Of a stretch of DNA of 25,507 nt, positions 6,156-14,152 are shown in pieces (the first letter of the stretch is position 1; every line of letters starts with the position of its first letter). This DNA is from SXIZ01 sp040079795. Its GTDB lineage: Bacteria > Pseudomonadota > Gammaproteobacteria > Methylococcales > Methylomonadaceae. The stretch is from contig JBEBJQ010000062.1 of NCBI GenBank assembly GCA_040079795.1, positions 1-25,507 on the forward strand. The letters run 5' to 3'. The translations under genes and the position numbers were made by a program. Below the pieces are notes generated by a model. That model was not told where the DNA came from. It saw only the letters and a list, made by a program, of their open reading frames with translations, and did not search any database.

Positions 6156-8747
6156 ATGAATAAATTTATCCCTACAACCTTATTAACTGCATTGCTACTT
6201 AATGCGCAGCTTAGTTTGGCCGCTGCTCCTTTGAACATCAATGGGAGTACCCAAAATGACAACGGCAGCACCCATATTCCTGTGCCCGTTGCGAGGGTTG
6301 AGGCTGCCAGTGCGTTTGCTTCGCTGGCGGTAGACGATAATAACGGCAACCCTTCGGTAACCGTTGATTTAATTACCAGCAATAGTATCGGTTCGGTCAT
6401 ATTAAATGGTGGTTTAAATGGACGCTATGGTTATATAGCAGGCATCACGGCTGATAAATATACGGCCACGTATAGACTTGATACCACCAATCCGGCTGTT
6501 AGAGCTTTAAGCGAAGGCCAAACGCTTATTGATACGATTGGTTATACGGTAACCTCTAAAGACGATCAACGGGTAACAGCCCCTGGTACACTGACCATTA
6601 CAATCATGGCTGCCAAAAACAAACCGGTTGCCTATCCTGATTCTGCCAGTGTGGAAGTGGATGCAACCAAAGCAGAGTCGAGTGTCACGCTTGACGTAAA
6701 AGCGAATGATATTAATGCGGGGAGCGCTTCTTTACTTGGAAGCCCTGCCGGTAAATACGGATTTCTTGATCTGGGTGCTAATCCGGCAGATGGGAAATAT
6801 AAATATAAAGTTGACGTTAATAATCCTGCGGTCAGTGGTTTAGCGTCCGGCCAAAGTTTGGTTGATACCTTTACTTACAGTATCAGAGCGCCGGGTAATA
6901 GCTTTTTAACCTCGGAAGCGACCATTACCGTTACCATCGTAGGGACTACCAATGCCTTAGGGGTCGTGACAGCGGTTAATGACAATGCTTCATTGATTGT
7001 CGATTCTGCCACCACCAATCCTACGGTGAGCCTCAATGTCCTTGGTAATGACATTAATGCGGACAAAGCAACGTTAATCAGTAGCTCGGTTGGGCAATAT
7101 GGTGCGCTGGATGGCGGCTTGAGCTCTGATGGAAAATTAACTTATCGGGTTAACCTGAATGCCGTACAAAAACTGCTTGGTACCGGCGCTTCATTAAGCG
7201 ACACCTTTACCTACCGCGCGAATGGCAAAAGCCCGAATGACAAGGTTTCTTCGCAAGCGACCGTTACCATCAATATCGTTGCGGGCAATATCGTACCGTT
7301 TAAAGCCGCTGATTTTATTGAAAGCATAGTTGCTGAAGATGCTATCCCCGCAACCTCAGCAGCGCCGACTCCTACAACTGCTGCGGCAGGAACGGTTACA
7401 GGGAACTTAAAAGACTATAACGTTGGCTTGCTAAATTTAACCGATACCAATCTAAGCGCTGCAATACTCAGCAGCCAGTTTGGTAAATACGGTTATTTAC
7501 AATTTTCATCCAGCACCAATAAATTCTCTTACACGCTGAATACCGGCGTTTCAGAAGTGCAGGCGCTGCGTAACAGTGGTAATGCTTTACAGGATGTCTT
7601 CAGATACAGCATCACTGACCGTTATGGTGTTTCCGCACAGGCAAATATTATTATCAATATTGTCAGTAACCGGGAATATGTTTCAACCGACAATGTTGAG
7701 ATTGAAAATAACAATAAATCCAGCCTGGCAACGCCTTTAAATTCTGGGGCATCTATGCGCGGTAACTTAATGAACAGCTCTGACCGTGATTGGTATGTTA
7801 TCAACAGCAGCGGCAATGAAATTATTAACCTGCAATTGTGCCCGCAAGGCTTTGCTTGCAGCGCCCAAAAAGCCTGGGTTATGTATGTATTTGATGCGGA
7901 TAAACTGACCAAAGAGATAGAAGAAGCCACGGTTGATTTGTATCGGAGGCGGGATGACAAACCTCTTGAACCAACTGGTATATATCCTCAAGAGTTACCT
8001 GGTTCTCCTTCTGACCATATGTATTTGCTTTATAGAAGTAGAAAATTCGATGATGCTTTAGTGGGGGTCATTGACCCTTGTTTTGGCACCAAAAACTCCG
8101 TGGACATCAGTGCTACCACGCCACCCCCAGGTAAAACCAAAAATTACCTGGTCGCCATTTCTTCACCTTTACAACATGATGGGGAAGCATCAGACACCAA
8201 ACCTTGCGGTAGTGGTAGCGTTATTCTAAAAAAACCGGGGCCATCGTTTGACGAACCAGCACCGCCAACTACCACTACTACTCCAACAAGCACTACCACT
8301 ACAAACACTAAAACTGTAACTACTACAGATGAATATATAGCGGTGCTGCCTAACAGCGACGACCAATATACTTTTCAGGTAACGCGTTCAGGGGTCAGTC
8401 CTGCCGCAACTAAATCATTTAAAGATGACGCTGTTTATAGTGCTAGGACAGGTACGGTTGACATACCCAAAGTACGCGTGGATGACCAGCTGTTTTCAGT
8501 GCAATTACAACAGACCGCAACAGGTAAAAGCGCGAATAACATGCCGAGCTTTGGCATAAGGGCTTCACAGCCATTAAGTGAACCCTTAAGTGCTGATGCG
8601 TTATTGGGAACTTATAATCCGGCGAACAATATTGTTAAATTGCCTAAAGTTACCGTGCAAGCGACCGATAAAGCTTATAGCGTAGATTTACGGTATAAAC
8701 CCAATACCCAGACTTTGGAGTTATTGTCGGCGACACCGGTGAAATAA
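6156..8747 (+). CDS. Secreted multidomain protein with Ig-like repeats and PPC-like domain
   Basis: This is an 863-residue exported protein. I chose ATG 6156 over the in-frame GTG at 6141 because GGAAA lies 6 bases before the ATG and the signal peptide then starts cleanly (MNKFIPTTLLTALLLNAQLS, ending near LAAA). Four Ig-like/cadherin-like repeats follow, marked by G(R/K/Q)YG near residues 89, 199, 313 and 443. Each ends in a DTFTYS-like strand and an ATITVTI strand. Phrases such as VSLNVLGNDIN are typical of bacterial Ig-like Big_9/VCBS-type domains. Residues about 510-560 (IENNNKSSLATPL...GASMRGNLMNSSDRDWYVI) resemble a pre-peptidase C-terminal (PPC) domain. A Thr-rich linker (about 705-730) precedes a C-terminal region with two short repeats (VDIPKVRV and VKLPKVTV starts), shared with the next large protein. 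No catalytic motif is visible, so the role is probably structural or adhesive at the cell surface. Confidence 0.8.
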   Translation: MNKFIPTTLLTALLLNAQLSLAAAPLNINGSTQNDNGSTHIPVPVARVEAASAFASLAVDDNNGNPSVTVDLITSNSIGSVILNGGLNGRYGYIAGITADKYTATYRLDTTNPAVRALSEGQTLIDTIGYTVTSKDDQRVTAPGTLTITIMAAKNKPVAYPDSASVEVDATKAESSVTLDVKANDINAGSASLLGSPAGKYGFLDLGANPADGKYKYKVDVNNPAVSGLASGQSLVDTFTYSIRAPGNSFLTSEATITVTIVGTTNALGVVTAVNDNASLIVDSATTNPTVSLNVLGNDINADKATLISSSVGQYGALDGGLSSDGKLTYRVNLNAVQKLLGTGASLSDTFTYRANGKSPNDKVSSQATVTINIVAGNIVPFKAADFIESIVAEDAIPATSAAPTPTTAAAGTVTGNLKDYNVGLLNLTDTNLSAAILSSQFGKYGYLQFSSSTNKFSYTLNTGVSEVQALRNSGNALQDVFRYSITDRYGVSAQANIIINIVSNREYVSTDNVEIENNNKSSLATPLNSGASMRGNLMNSSDRDWYVINSSGNEIINLQLCPQGFACSAQKAWVMYVFDADKLTKEIEEATVDLYRRRDDKPLEPTGIYPQELPGSPSDHMYLLYRSRKFDDALVGVIDPCFGTKNSVDISATTPPPGKTKNYLVAISSPLQHDGEASDTKPCGSGSVILKKPGPSFDEPAPPTTTTTPTSTTTTNTKTVTTTDEYIAVLPNSDDQYTFQVTRSGVSPAATKSFKDDAVYSARTGTVDIPKVRVDDQLFSVQLQQTATGKSANNMPSFGIRASQPLSEPLSADALLGTYNPANNIVKLPKVTVQATDKAYSVDLRYKPNTQTLELLSATPVK

Positions 8748-8754
8748 CATAAAT

Positions 8755-8833
8755 GTAGGTTGGGCTGAATATAATAAAGCCCAGCCTGTAGGATTTGTAA
8801 ACGTTGGGCTTCAAGTTGTTCAGCCCAACCTAC
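8755..8833. repeat. Inverted-repeat hairpin element (GTAGGTTGGGCTGAA arms)
   Basis: GTAGGTTGGGCTGAA (8755-8769) and TTCAGCCCAACCTAC (8819-8833) are perfect 15-base inverted arms. The interior is also partly self-complementary, with AAAGCCCAGCC against GTTGGGCTT. It lies just after the stop of the Ig-like repeat protein and may serve as a transcript end, but there is no T run. Confidence 0.8.
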
Positions 8834-8866
8834 GGTACTACAGGGCTGATGGGTTTATTGCAGAGC

Positions 8867-8894
8867 GTACAGACGCAAAATCTTGCGTCTGTAC
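8867..8894. repeat. Perfect 12-bp hairpin, AGACGCAA family, copy 1
   Basis: GTACAGACGCAA (8867-8878) and TTGCGTCTGTAC (8883-8894) form a perfect stem with a 4-base loop. A close relative occurs at 13669-13698. The remaining part of this intergenic stretch (8895-9076) shows no further structure that I can support. Confidence 0.8.
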
Positions 8895-9076
8895 ATTAGC
8901 CAATTACCCCGAGTTGTATGGTTTTCTGGCTGTTGTGAATTGGTAAGCTAAAGGTCTACAGGGCTTGTCGAAGAGTAAATAAAAAGCGTTTTAAGGCAGT
9001 ACAAGTTTGGCGGTACAAATCCACGCCCTCCATTGGATAACGAATCAGCATCTACAAGACAGGTTAGGTGCCTAAA

Positions 9077-12000
9077 ATGAACAGTCTGTTTAAGAGTAAA
9101 TACGATATGCGAAAATTAAATGTGAACTATTTTCTATTGATGCTGATCTTTTGGATAGGGTGGTCGGGGGCTGCTAATGCCGACTATGCAATATCTGTGG
9201 ATAAAATAGGGGCGGGGCAAGGAACGGTTTCATCGACAAACGATGGCGATTTGGCTTCTACTAATATTAATTGTGGGACTACTTGTGCCGGTGCCTTCCC
9301 GCAGGTTTTTGTCTCAAGCAGCTCTCCCCGTCGGGATGTTAACGTTTCGTTTACTGCCGTTCCAAATACAGGATCTGAATTTAAGGGTTGGTTTCTAAAT
9401 GATAATGTAACCCCTTGGCCAGATTGTGGAACTAGAATTTCCTGCTCCATCAAGGCTACATTAGCTGACCAGCAAATCACGGCTAAATTTGAGCCTGGTA
9501 TTACACCGACCGAGCCTGCAACCTTTACCATTATTAATGAAGGTTCTGGTTCAGATTATGGTCAAATTCTTTCGTCGAATCTGACAACTGCCTCAGTGCC
9601 GAGCATAAACTGCACAGGCGTTAAGTTTGGTTCAACCACTACGCCAGACTGTGCTGAAAACTTTAATCCAGGCACAAACGTTACCCTTAAGGCTTCAGCC
9701 AATAAAGTTGATGGTGCTTATTTTGCGGGTTGGCGAGTCTTTTTTGATCCAACTAATGGCTATAACTCAACAATCGGCTTACAAGCGGGCATGTGTGGTA
9801 ACTTGGAGCCTACTTGTAACGTGACTGTGCCACCAGGTGTTAAAGATGTTCAAGTCAGGGCTATTTTTAACTTGGGCTATATATTGACTTTGCAGGCACA
9901 AGGGCAAGGGTCGGGAAGTTTATTGTCTTCTTCGGATAATTTGCAGAGCACTTGTTCTGGTTCAGTTGTTTCAGATCCTGCTTGTACCCAAACTTATAAT
10001 TTTAATCGTCAGGTCGTTGTAACAGCATTGCCTGCTGCCAATTCCACTTTTACGGGTTGGATAGTTGATAGCGAGGATGGTGCCACTGTGGGCTGTCTTG
10101 CTACCGCTTTAAAATGTACAGTGACCATGAATAAAGCGCATTTAGTGATTGCAAAATTTAATAAGGTTGTCTCAGGATCCTATGACGCAACGGTATTAAA
10201 AGAGGGTTCAGGTACCGGTTTTGGTACTGTAACGGCGAATACTTCAAAACCTATTAATTGCGGTACGGAATGTTCTGCAACTGTTGATCCCAAAGAAAAA
10301 TCGGTTGTCAGTTTTACGGCGAAACCAGATAAAGCGGGCGTGAATTTTGCTGGCTGGAAAGTACAGTTTAAGCGGTTCCTTCCTGACGGTACTTTTGTAT
10401 GGGATGATTATCCTTCTTTATGTACTGGTCTTCAGCCCGTTTGCGCTGTTACCGTTTCTTCTGATATTCGGGTTTGGGCGCGTTTTGATTATGAAATTGT
10501 CTTAACCGTAGTCAAAGATGGTAATGGTTTAGGGTCTATCAGTACCAATTCGCAAAGTTTAAATGACTGTGCCAAGTTAGGTGGCACTTCAAATATTTGT
10601 TATCAAACGTTTGTTGGGGGGCAGGTGTTTACCCTGACTGCGATTCCCGATTTAAAATCCCAGTTTGTTAAGTGGAACGGCTGTGCCTCCACCACAGACA
10701 GTAATCAGGATGGTACGTTGGATGTTTGTACCGTAACCATGGATCAGGCTAAAACGGTTACGGCGACCTTTGCGTCCATAAACAGTGCCAGGTTATCGGT
10801 GACTAAAGATCCAGGCGGTACCGGCACAGGTACTATTAAATCTGATTTATTGGGGCTTAATTGCGGCACTATTTGTAACCGGAATTATGCCTTCGATACC
10901 GTTGTGACCTTAACTGCCACACCGTTTCCAGGTTCAGAATTTGTAGGTTGGGGTGGGGATTGGTGTAGCGGCTTGGAGTTGACCTGTAAAGTTACGATGG
11001 ATCAGGCTAAAGATGTGACCGCCCGCTTTGATAGAGGTTTTAAATTGACCTTGAATAAACAGGGTGAGGGCGACGGAATGGTGTTTTCCGATCCTGAAGG
11101 TATTAACTGCGGTACCACCTGCGCTTATAGTTTTACCAATGCGAGCGTGGTAACTTTAACGGCAAAACCGGTTAATGGCTCAACTTTCCTGGGTTGGGGC
11201 GGTGCTTGTAGCGGTAATCAGTTAACTTGTAAAGTGGCGATGTCACAAGCGCAAGAAGTAGCGGTGACATTCTCGGGGGTGGGGCTGGGCAAAGCCCTGG
11301 ATAACTCCGACCTGCTTTGGATAACCAACGGTAATGCCCCTTGGTTTGGCCAACAACAAAAGGATGCGAAAGTTAAAACTATTTATTTTAATGGGTCAGC
11401 GGGGGTCAGTGGCTTGATTACCCACGGTCAGCAAAGTTCGGTGCAAACGACTGTCACGGGGCCGAGAGATTTGTCGTTTTCATGGAAGGTTTCTTCTGAA
11501 GCGGATCGTGATGAATTGACTTTTGAAGTCGATGGCAAGGAAATCCAAAAGATCAGCGGTGAGCAGGATTGGGCAGATGTTAAGGGCACAATCCCGGCAG
11601 GGTCGCATGTGTTGAAATGGACTTATGCAAAGGATGCGGATTTAAGCAGTGGTGCGGACAGCGCGTGGTTGGATCATGTGCAAATGAGTGCTTCGAAGGG
11701 CGATATTGTGCCGAATAAGCTTACTGTTATCAGCCAAGGTTCAGGTACGGTCACCTCCAACCCCTCCGGTATCAGTTGCGGAGGGGCGTGTAATGCTGAG
11801 TTTGCGGATAGCACCGCAGTAATGTTGACGGCTAATCCTTTGGGCGGTTCGCAATTTGTTAGCTGGAGTGTTGCAAGTTGCGGCACCAACCCAACCTGTT
11901 TGGTGACGGTGAGCGGTATTACTCCAGTAGTAGCTACATTTAAGACGATTGGGGATGTGGCTAATATTGCGGCTTTGCATTTGGGCTTATTAAATGATAC

Positions 12001-13024
12001 CGGCATTGACTGGTGCGCGAATAAATCCGCGCAATATACGGCCAATAAGGACAGTCAATGTGAGGCGTTGATGGCAACCTTTCCGGGTCAGGATGGTCAG
12101 GTGGGTCGTGATGCTGCGGCGCGCAAAGGTAAATTGGTTAAAATGGGTCATGGTGATGCGGGCTTTGATTACACCAAGCTGTGCAATAACGGTCAGGCCG
12201 AAGGTAGTGCTAATTGTCCTTTGAATCAAACTGTTCCGGGTTTGGGTGGCAGCGAGTGGGGATGTACCCGTGATAACGTGACCGGTTTGGTTTGGGAAGT
12301 TAAAACCCAGACAGGCTTGCGCGATAAAGATAAGGTGTATTTCTGGTATGACTTCAATGACCGCCATAATGGTGGCAGTAAAGGTGAGCTTTGTACTGGC
12401 TTGGATTGTAACACTGATGCGTATGTAAAAGCGGTTAACCAACAAGGCCTGTGCGGTTCGAATGAGTGGCGTTTGCCGACCCGGCATGAGTTGCATTCGA
12501 TGGTGCATCATGGCCGCAGTAATCCGGCGGTAGATATATCTTACTTCCCTAATACGGTTGCGGATGGCTATTGGACAGCAACACCGGTGGCATCAACCCC
12601 TTTTAATGCCTGGATTGTTAACTTTGAGTCCGGTTGGGATTTTTGGGATAGTAAAAGTAACAAGCAACATGTGCGTTTGGTCAGTAAGTGCGAGAGTTGT
12701 GAGTTAGCTACGACGGTAACCAATCCAAGCTATAGTGATTCCTTGTTACGCTTACCTATGGTGAAAGTGGAGAATGATTTCTACGAGGCTAAGCTTCGTC
12801 TGGTTGGTTCGGATTCCATGATCTTTGAGTTAAGTGAAGCCCAGGTGAAATCTGCTGCGGTGGCGCGTTCCGGAAACGGTGGCCAGGTGCGCTATTTCCC
12901 TACTGGTTTGTTAGTGGTGGGAAATGTTGAAGTAGGTGCTGCACATTATAATGCGGTTCTGCAATTGGTTCCTGGCAGTAATCCCCTGCGTTTCAGGTTA
13001 CTGGATGCTTACGTGGTGAATTGA
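9077..13024 (+). CDS. Large secreted InlB-B-repeat protein with C-terminal DUF1566/Lcl domain
   Basis: About 1315 residues. The start is uncertain: ATG 9077 has AGGTG six bases upstream, GTG 9068 is possible, and ATG 9107 gives the neatest signal peptide (MRKLNVNYFLLMLIFWIGWS, then GAANA). From about residue 40 to 735 there are roughly eight divergent InlB B-repeats, with the recurring pattern GxGTVxS...INCGTTC...VTLTAxPxxGSxFxGW...CxVTMDQAKxVTAxF. Paired cysteines in most repeats suggest disulfides and an exported location. A beta-sandwich-like domain follows (about 739-875, containing LSFSWKVSSEADRDELTFEV and WLDHVQMS), then another B-repeat (about 884-960). Next is a DUF1566/Lcl C-terminal domain (about 1070-1210: GLVWEVKT, EWRLPTRHELHSM, YWTATP, HVRLVSKC) and a final module of about 100 residues shared with the upstream protein. 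It is probably a cell-surface adhesin or matrix protein; no enzyme motif is seen. Confidence 0.83.
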   Translation: MNSLFKSKYDMRKLNVNYFLLMLIFWIGWSGAANADYAISVDKIGAGQGTVSSTNDGDLASTNINCGTTCAGAFPQVFVSSSSPRRDVNVSFTAVPNTGSEFKGWFLNDNVTPWPDCGTRISCSIKATLADQQITAKFEPGITPTEPATFTIINEGSGSDYGQILSSNLTTASVPSINCTGVKFGSTTTPDCAENFNPGTNVTLKASANKVDGAYFAGWRVFFDPTNGYNSTIGLQAGMCGNLEPTCNVTVPPGVKDVQVRAIFNLGYILTLQAQGQGSGSLLSSSDNLQSTCSGSVVSDPACTQTYNFNRQVVVTALPAANSTFTGWIVDSEDGATVGCLATALKCTVTMNKAHLVIAKFNKVVSGSYDATVLKEGSGTGFGTVTANTSKPINCGTECSATVDPKEKSVVSFTAKPDKAGVNFAGWKVQFKRFLPDGTFVWDDYPSLCTGLQPVCAVTVSSDIRVWARFDYEIVLTVVKDGNGLGSISTNSQSLNDCAKLGGTSNICYQTFVGGQVFTLTAIPDLKSQFVKWNGCASTTDSNQDGTLDVCTVTMDQAKTVTATFASINSARLSVTKDPGGTGTGTIKSDLLGLNCGTICNRNYAFDTVVTLTATPFPGSEFVGWGGDWCSGLELTCKVTMDQAKDVTARFDRGFKLTLNKQGEGDGMVFSDPEGINCGTTCAYSFTNASVVTLTAKPVNGSTFLGWGGACSGNQLTCKVAMSQAQEVAVTFSGVGLGKALDNSDLLWITNGNAPWFGQQQKDAKVKTIYFNGSAGVSGLITHGQQSSVQTTVTGPRDLSFSWKVSSEADRDELTFEVDGKEIQKISGEQDWADVKGTIPAGSHVLKWTYAKDADLSSGADSAWLDHVQMSASKGDIVPNKLTVISQGSGTVTSNPSGISCGGACNAEFADSTAVMLTANPLGGSQFVSWSVASCGTNPTCLVTVSGITPVVATFKTIGDVANIAALHLGLLNDTGIDWCANKSAQYTANKDSQCEALMATFPGQDGQVGRDAAARKGKLVKMGHGDAGFDYTKLCNNGQAEGSANCPLNQTVPGLGGSEWGCTRDNVTGLVWEVKTQTGLRDKDKVYFWYDFNDRHNGGSKGELCTGLDCNTDAYVKAVNQQGLCGSNEWRLPTRHELHSMVHHGRSNPAVDISYFPNTVADGYWTATPVASTPFNAWIVNFESGWDFWDSKSNKQHVRLVSKCESCELATTVTNPSYSDSLLRLPMVKVENDFYEAKLRLVGSDSMIFELSEAQVKSAAVARSGNGGQVRYFPTGLLVVGNVEVGAAHYNAVLQLVPGSNPLRFRLLDAYVVN

Positions 13025-13035
13025 GGTTGCCTGAT

Positions 13036-13063
13036 GGTTGGGTTGGCTATCGCCAGCCCGACC
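13036..13063. repeat. Hairpin element related to the GTAGGTTGGGC family
   Basis: GGTTGGGTTGGC (13036-13047) pairs with GCCAGCCCGACC (13052-13063) apart from two G-T pairs, around a 4-base loop. It starts 12 bases after the stop of the large repeat protein. There is no T run. Sequence similarity to the arms at 8755-8833 suggests the same dispersed hairpin class. Confidence 0.6.
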
Positions 13064-13121
13064 TAAGCACAAAAGAGCCTTTACAATAACGAGTTAAAAA
13101 ATTGTCGGTGGAGAGTTGTCA

Positions 13122-13646
13122 ATGAAAGCTAAGGTTTTAGCGCTGTTAATGTTAGCGTCGCAGGGTGTGTACGCGGCGGATTGTACCAATGCGGGTATTC
13201 AGCCCAGTTCAGACGAGACAATTGATTTTGAAATTGCAGCGGATGGGACAGTTACCGATAAAAGTAGCGGGTTAATGTGGATGCGCTGCTCAGTAGGGCA
13301 AAGCTGGGTGCAGTCTGCGGGCACTTGTGCCGGTTCAGTCATCAAGGCCGAATGGGATAAAATGGTGTTACTTAACCAATTTAATGCGAGTGGTGGTTTT
13401 GCGGGTAAAACCGATTGGCGTTTGCCCAATATTAACGAATTGCGCAGTCTTACCGAAGATTGCCGCAGCGATCCTGCGATTAATACCCTATTGTTTCCTG
13501 ATACGCCTTCAACCAAGTATTGGACTTCTTCACCTTATGTAGGCTTGGTTACCAGTGCCTGGGTCGTGGATTTTAGCCATGGCCGGGATAATTTCGAGTT
13601 AAAAAACAATACCAATGCTGTGCGTTTAGTGCGTGTTGCAGATTAA
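13122..13646 (+). CDS. Secreted DUF1566 (Lcl C-terminal) domain protein
   Basis: This is a 174-residue protein consisting of a signal peptide (MKAKVLALLMLASQGVYA, cleavage near A|ADCTN) and one DUF1566/Lcl domain. ATG 13122 is preferred over TTG 13116 because GGAG at 13110-13113 is well spaced for it. Domain landmarks are DKSSGLMWMRCSVGQ, TDWRLPNINELRSL, YWTSSPY, SAWVVDFSHG and AVRLVRV. The same order of motifs appears in the C-terminal domain of the preceding protein, so the two are probably diverged duplicates. DUF1566 is predicted to have a C-type-lectin-like fold, and the Legionella Lcl protein uses it in surface attachment, so a binding role is plausible, though the ligand is unknown. 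Four cysteines suggest disulfides. It is on the same strand 97 bases after its large neighbour, with a hairpin between. Confidence 0.85.
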   Translation: MKAKVLALLMLASQGVYAADCTNAGIQPSSDETIDFEIAADGTVTDKSSGLMWMRCSVGQSWVQSAGTCAGSVIKAEWDKMVLLNQFNASGGFAGKTDWRLPNINELRSLTEDCRSDPAINTLLFPDTPSTKYWTSSPYVGLVTSAWVVDFSHGRDNFELKNNTNAVRLVRVAD

Positions 13647-13668
13647 TACTTCGATGCTATGTTGAATA

Positions 13669-13698
13669 TGTAGAGACGCAAGATTTTGCGTCTCTACA
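13669..13698. repeat. Perfect 13-bp hairpin, AGACGCAA family, copy 2
   Basis: TGTAGAGACGCAA (13669-13681) and TTGCGTCTCTACA (13686-13698) are perfectly complementary around a GATT loop. It lies between two convergent genes, where it could end transcription from both sides. Confidence 0.8.
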
Positions 13699-13708
13699 AA
13701 AAATGCGG

Positions 13709-14152
13709 TTATTGATAACTTCTGGAAAAATCCTTCAACGTGCTGAGTGCTGTAGATAGCTGTTGAGTATCGGGCAATTGAAAGGCATTGACACCTACCC
13801 GTGACAAGTAGAACACTTGATCTGCCATAAATTCCCCCACCGCCCGGATTTCCCCTTGATAATGATACTGGCTGCTTAAGGTCTGTGCGTGGCTGAATGC
13901 CCGTCCGTCGGTGTAAACGGGAAAATTAACCTCAATCAAAGCCAGTTTGGGTAGGTCATCTGCAATTGCCTCCGCGGAGTCGGTAGGTTCCAGGCGTACG
14001 CCAAGTTTTCCGGTCATTTTAAGCAATTGCGCGCGGTCTTTTTGCCAGCGGGCTAAAGAAACAGTTATGTCCCCTTGGCTGGGTAACGCTTGGTCATCTG
14101 CTATAAATTGCTGGTGGTCATCTATAATCTGTTGGTCTTTAATGAGTTGCAT
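13709..14152 (-). CDS. DUF934 protein, sulfite-reductase partner
   Basis: This 147-residue protein of family DUF934 (PF06073) is found almost always beside cysI-type sulfite reductase or cysH in proteobacteria. The signature block is intact: LALIEVNFPVYTDGRAFSHA, followed by GEIRAVGEFMADQVFYLSRVGVNAF. Its biochemical role is not established; the conserved context points to sulfate assimilation, probably an accessory function for sulfite reduction. It has no signal peptide or membrane segment. Its start codon lies inside the end of cysI (14-base overlap, 14139-14152), which implies translational coupling in one operon. The hairpin at 13669-13698 lies just downstream. Confidence 0.9.
   Translation of the reverse strand: MQLIKDQQIIDDHQQFIADDQALPSQGDITVSLARWQKDRAQLLKMTGKLGVRLEPTDSAEAIADDLPKLALIEVNFPVYTDGRAFSHAQTLSSQYHYQGEIRAVGEFMADQVFYLSRVGVNAFQLPDTQQLSTALSTLKDFSRSYQ

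Noticed and set aside
12277..13646. DUF1566 domains as targets of a diversity-generating retroelement
   Set aside because: Some DUF1566-type domains are reported as such targets, but no reverse transcriptase, template repeat or adenine-biased variable region is visible in the window.
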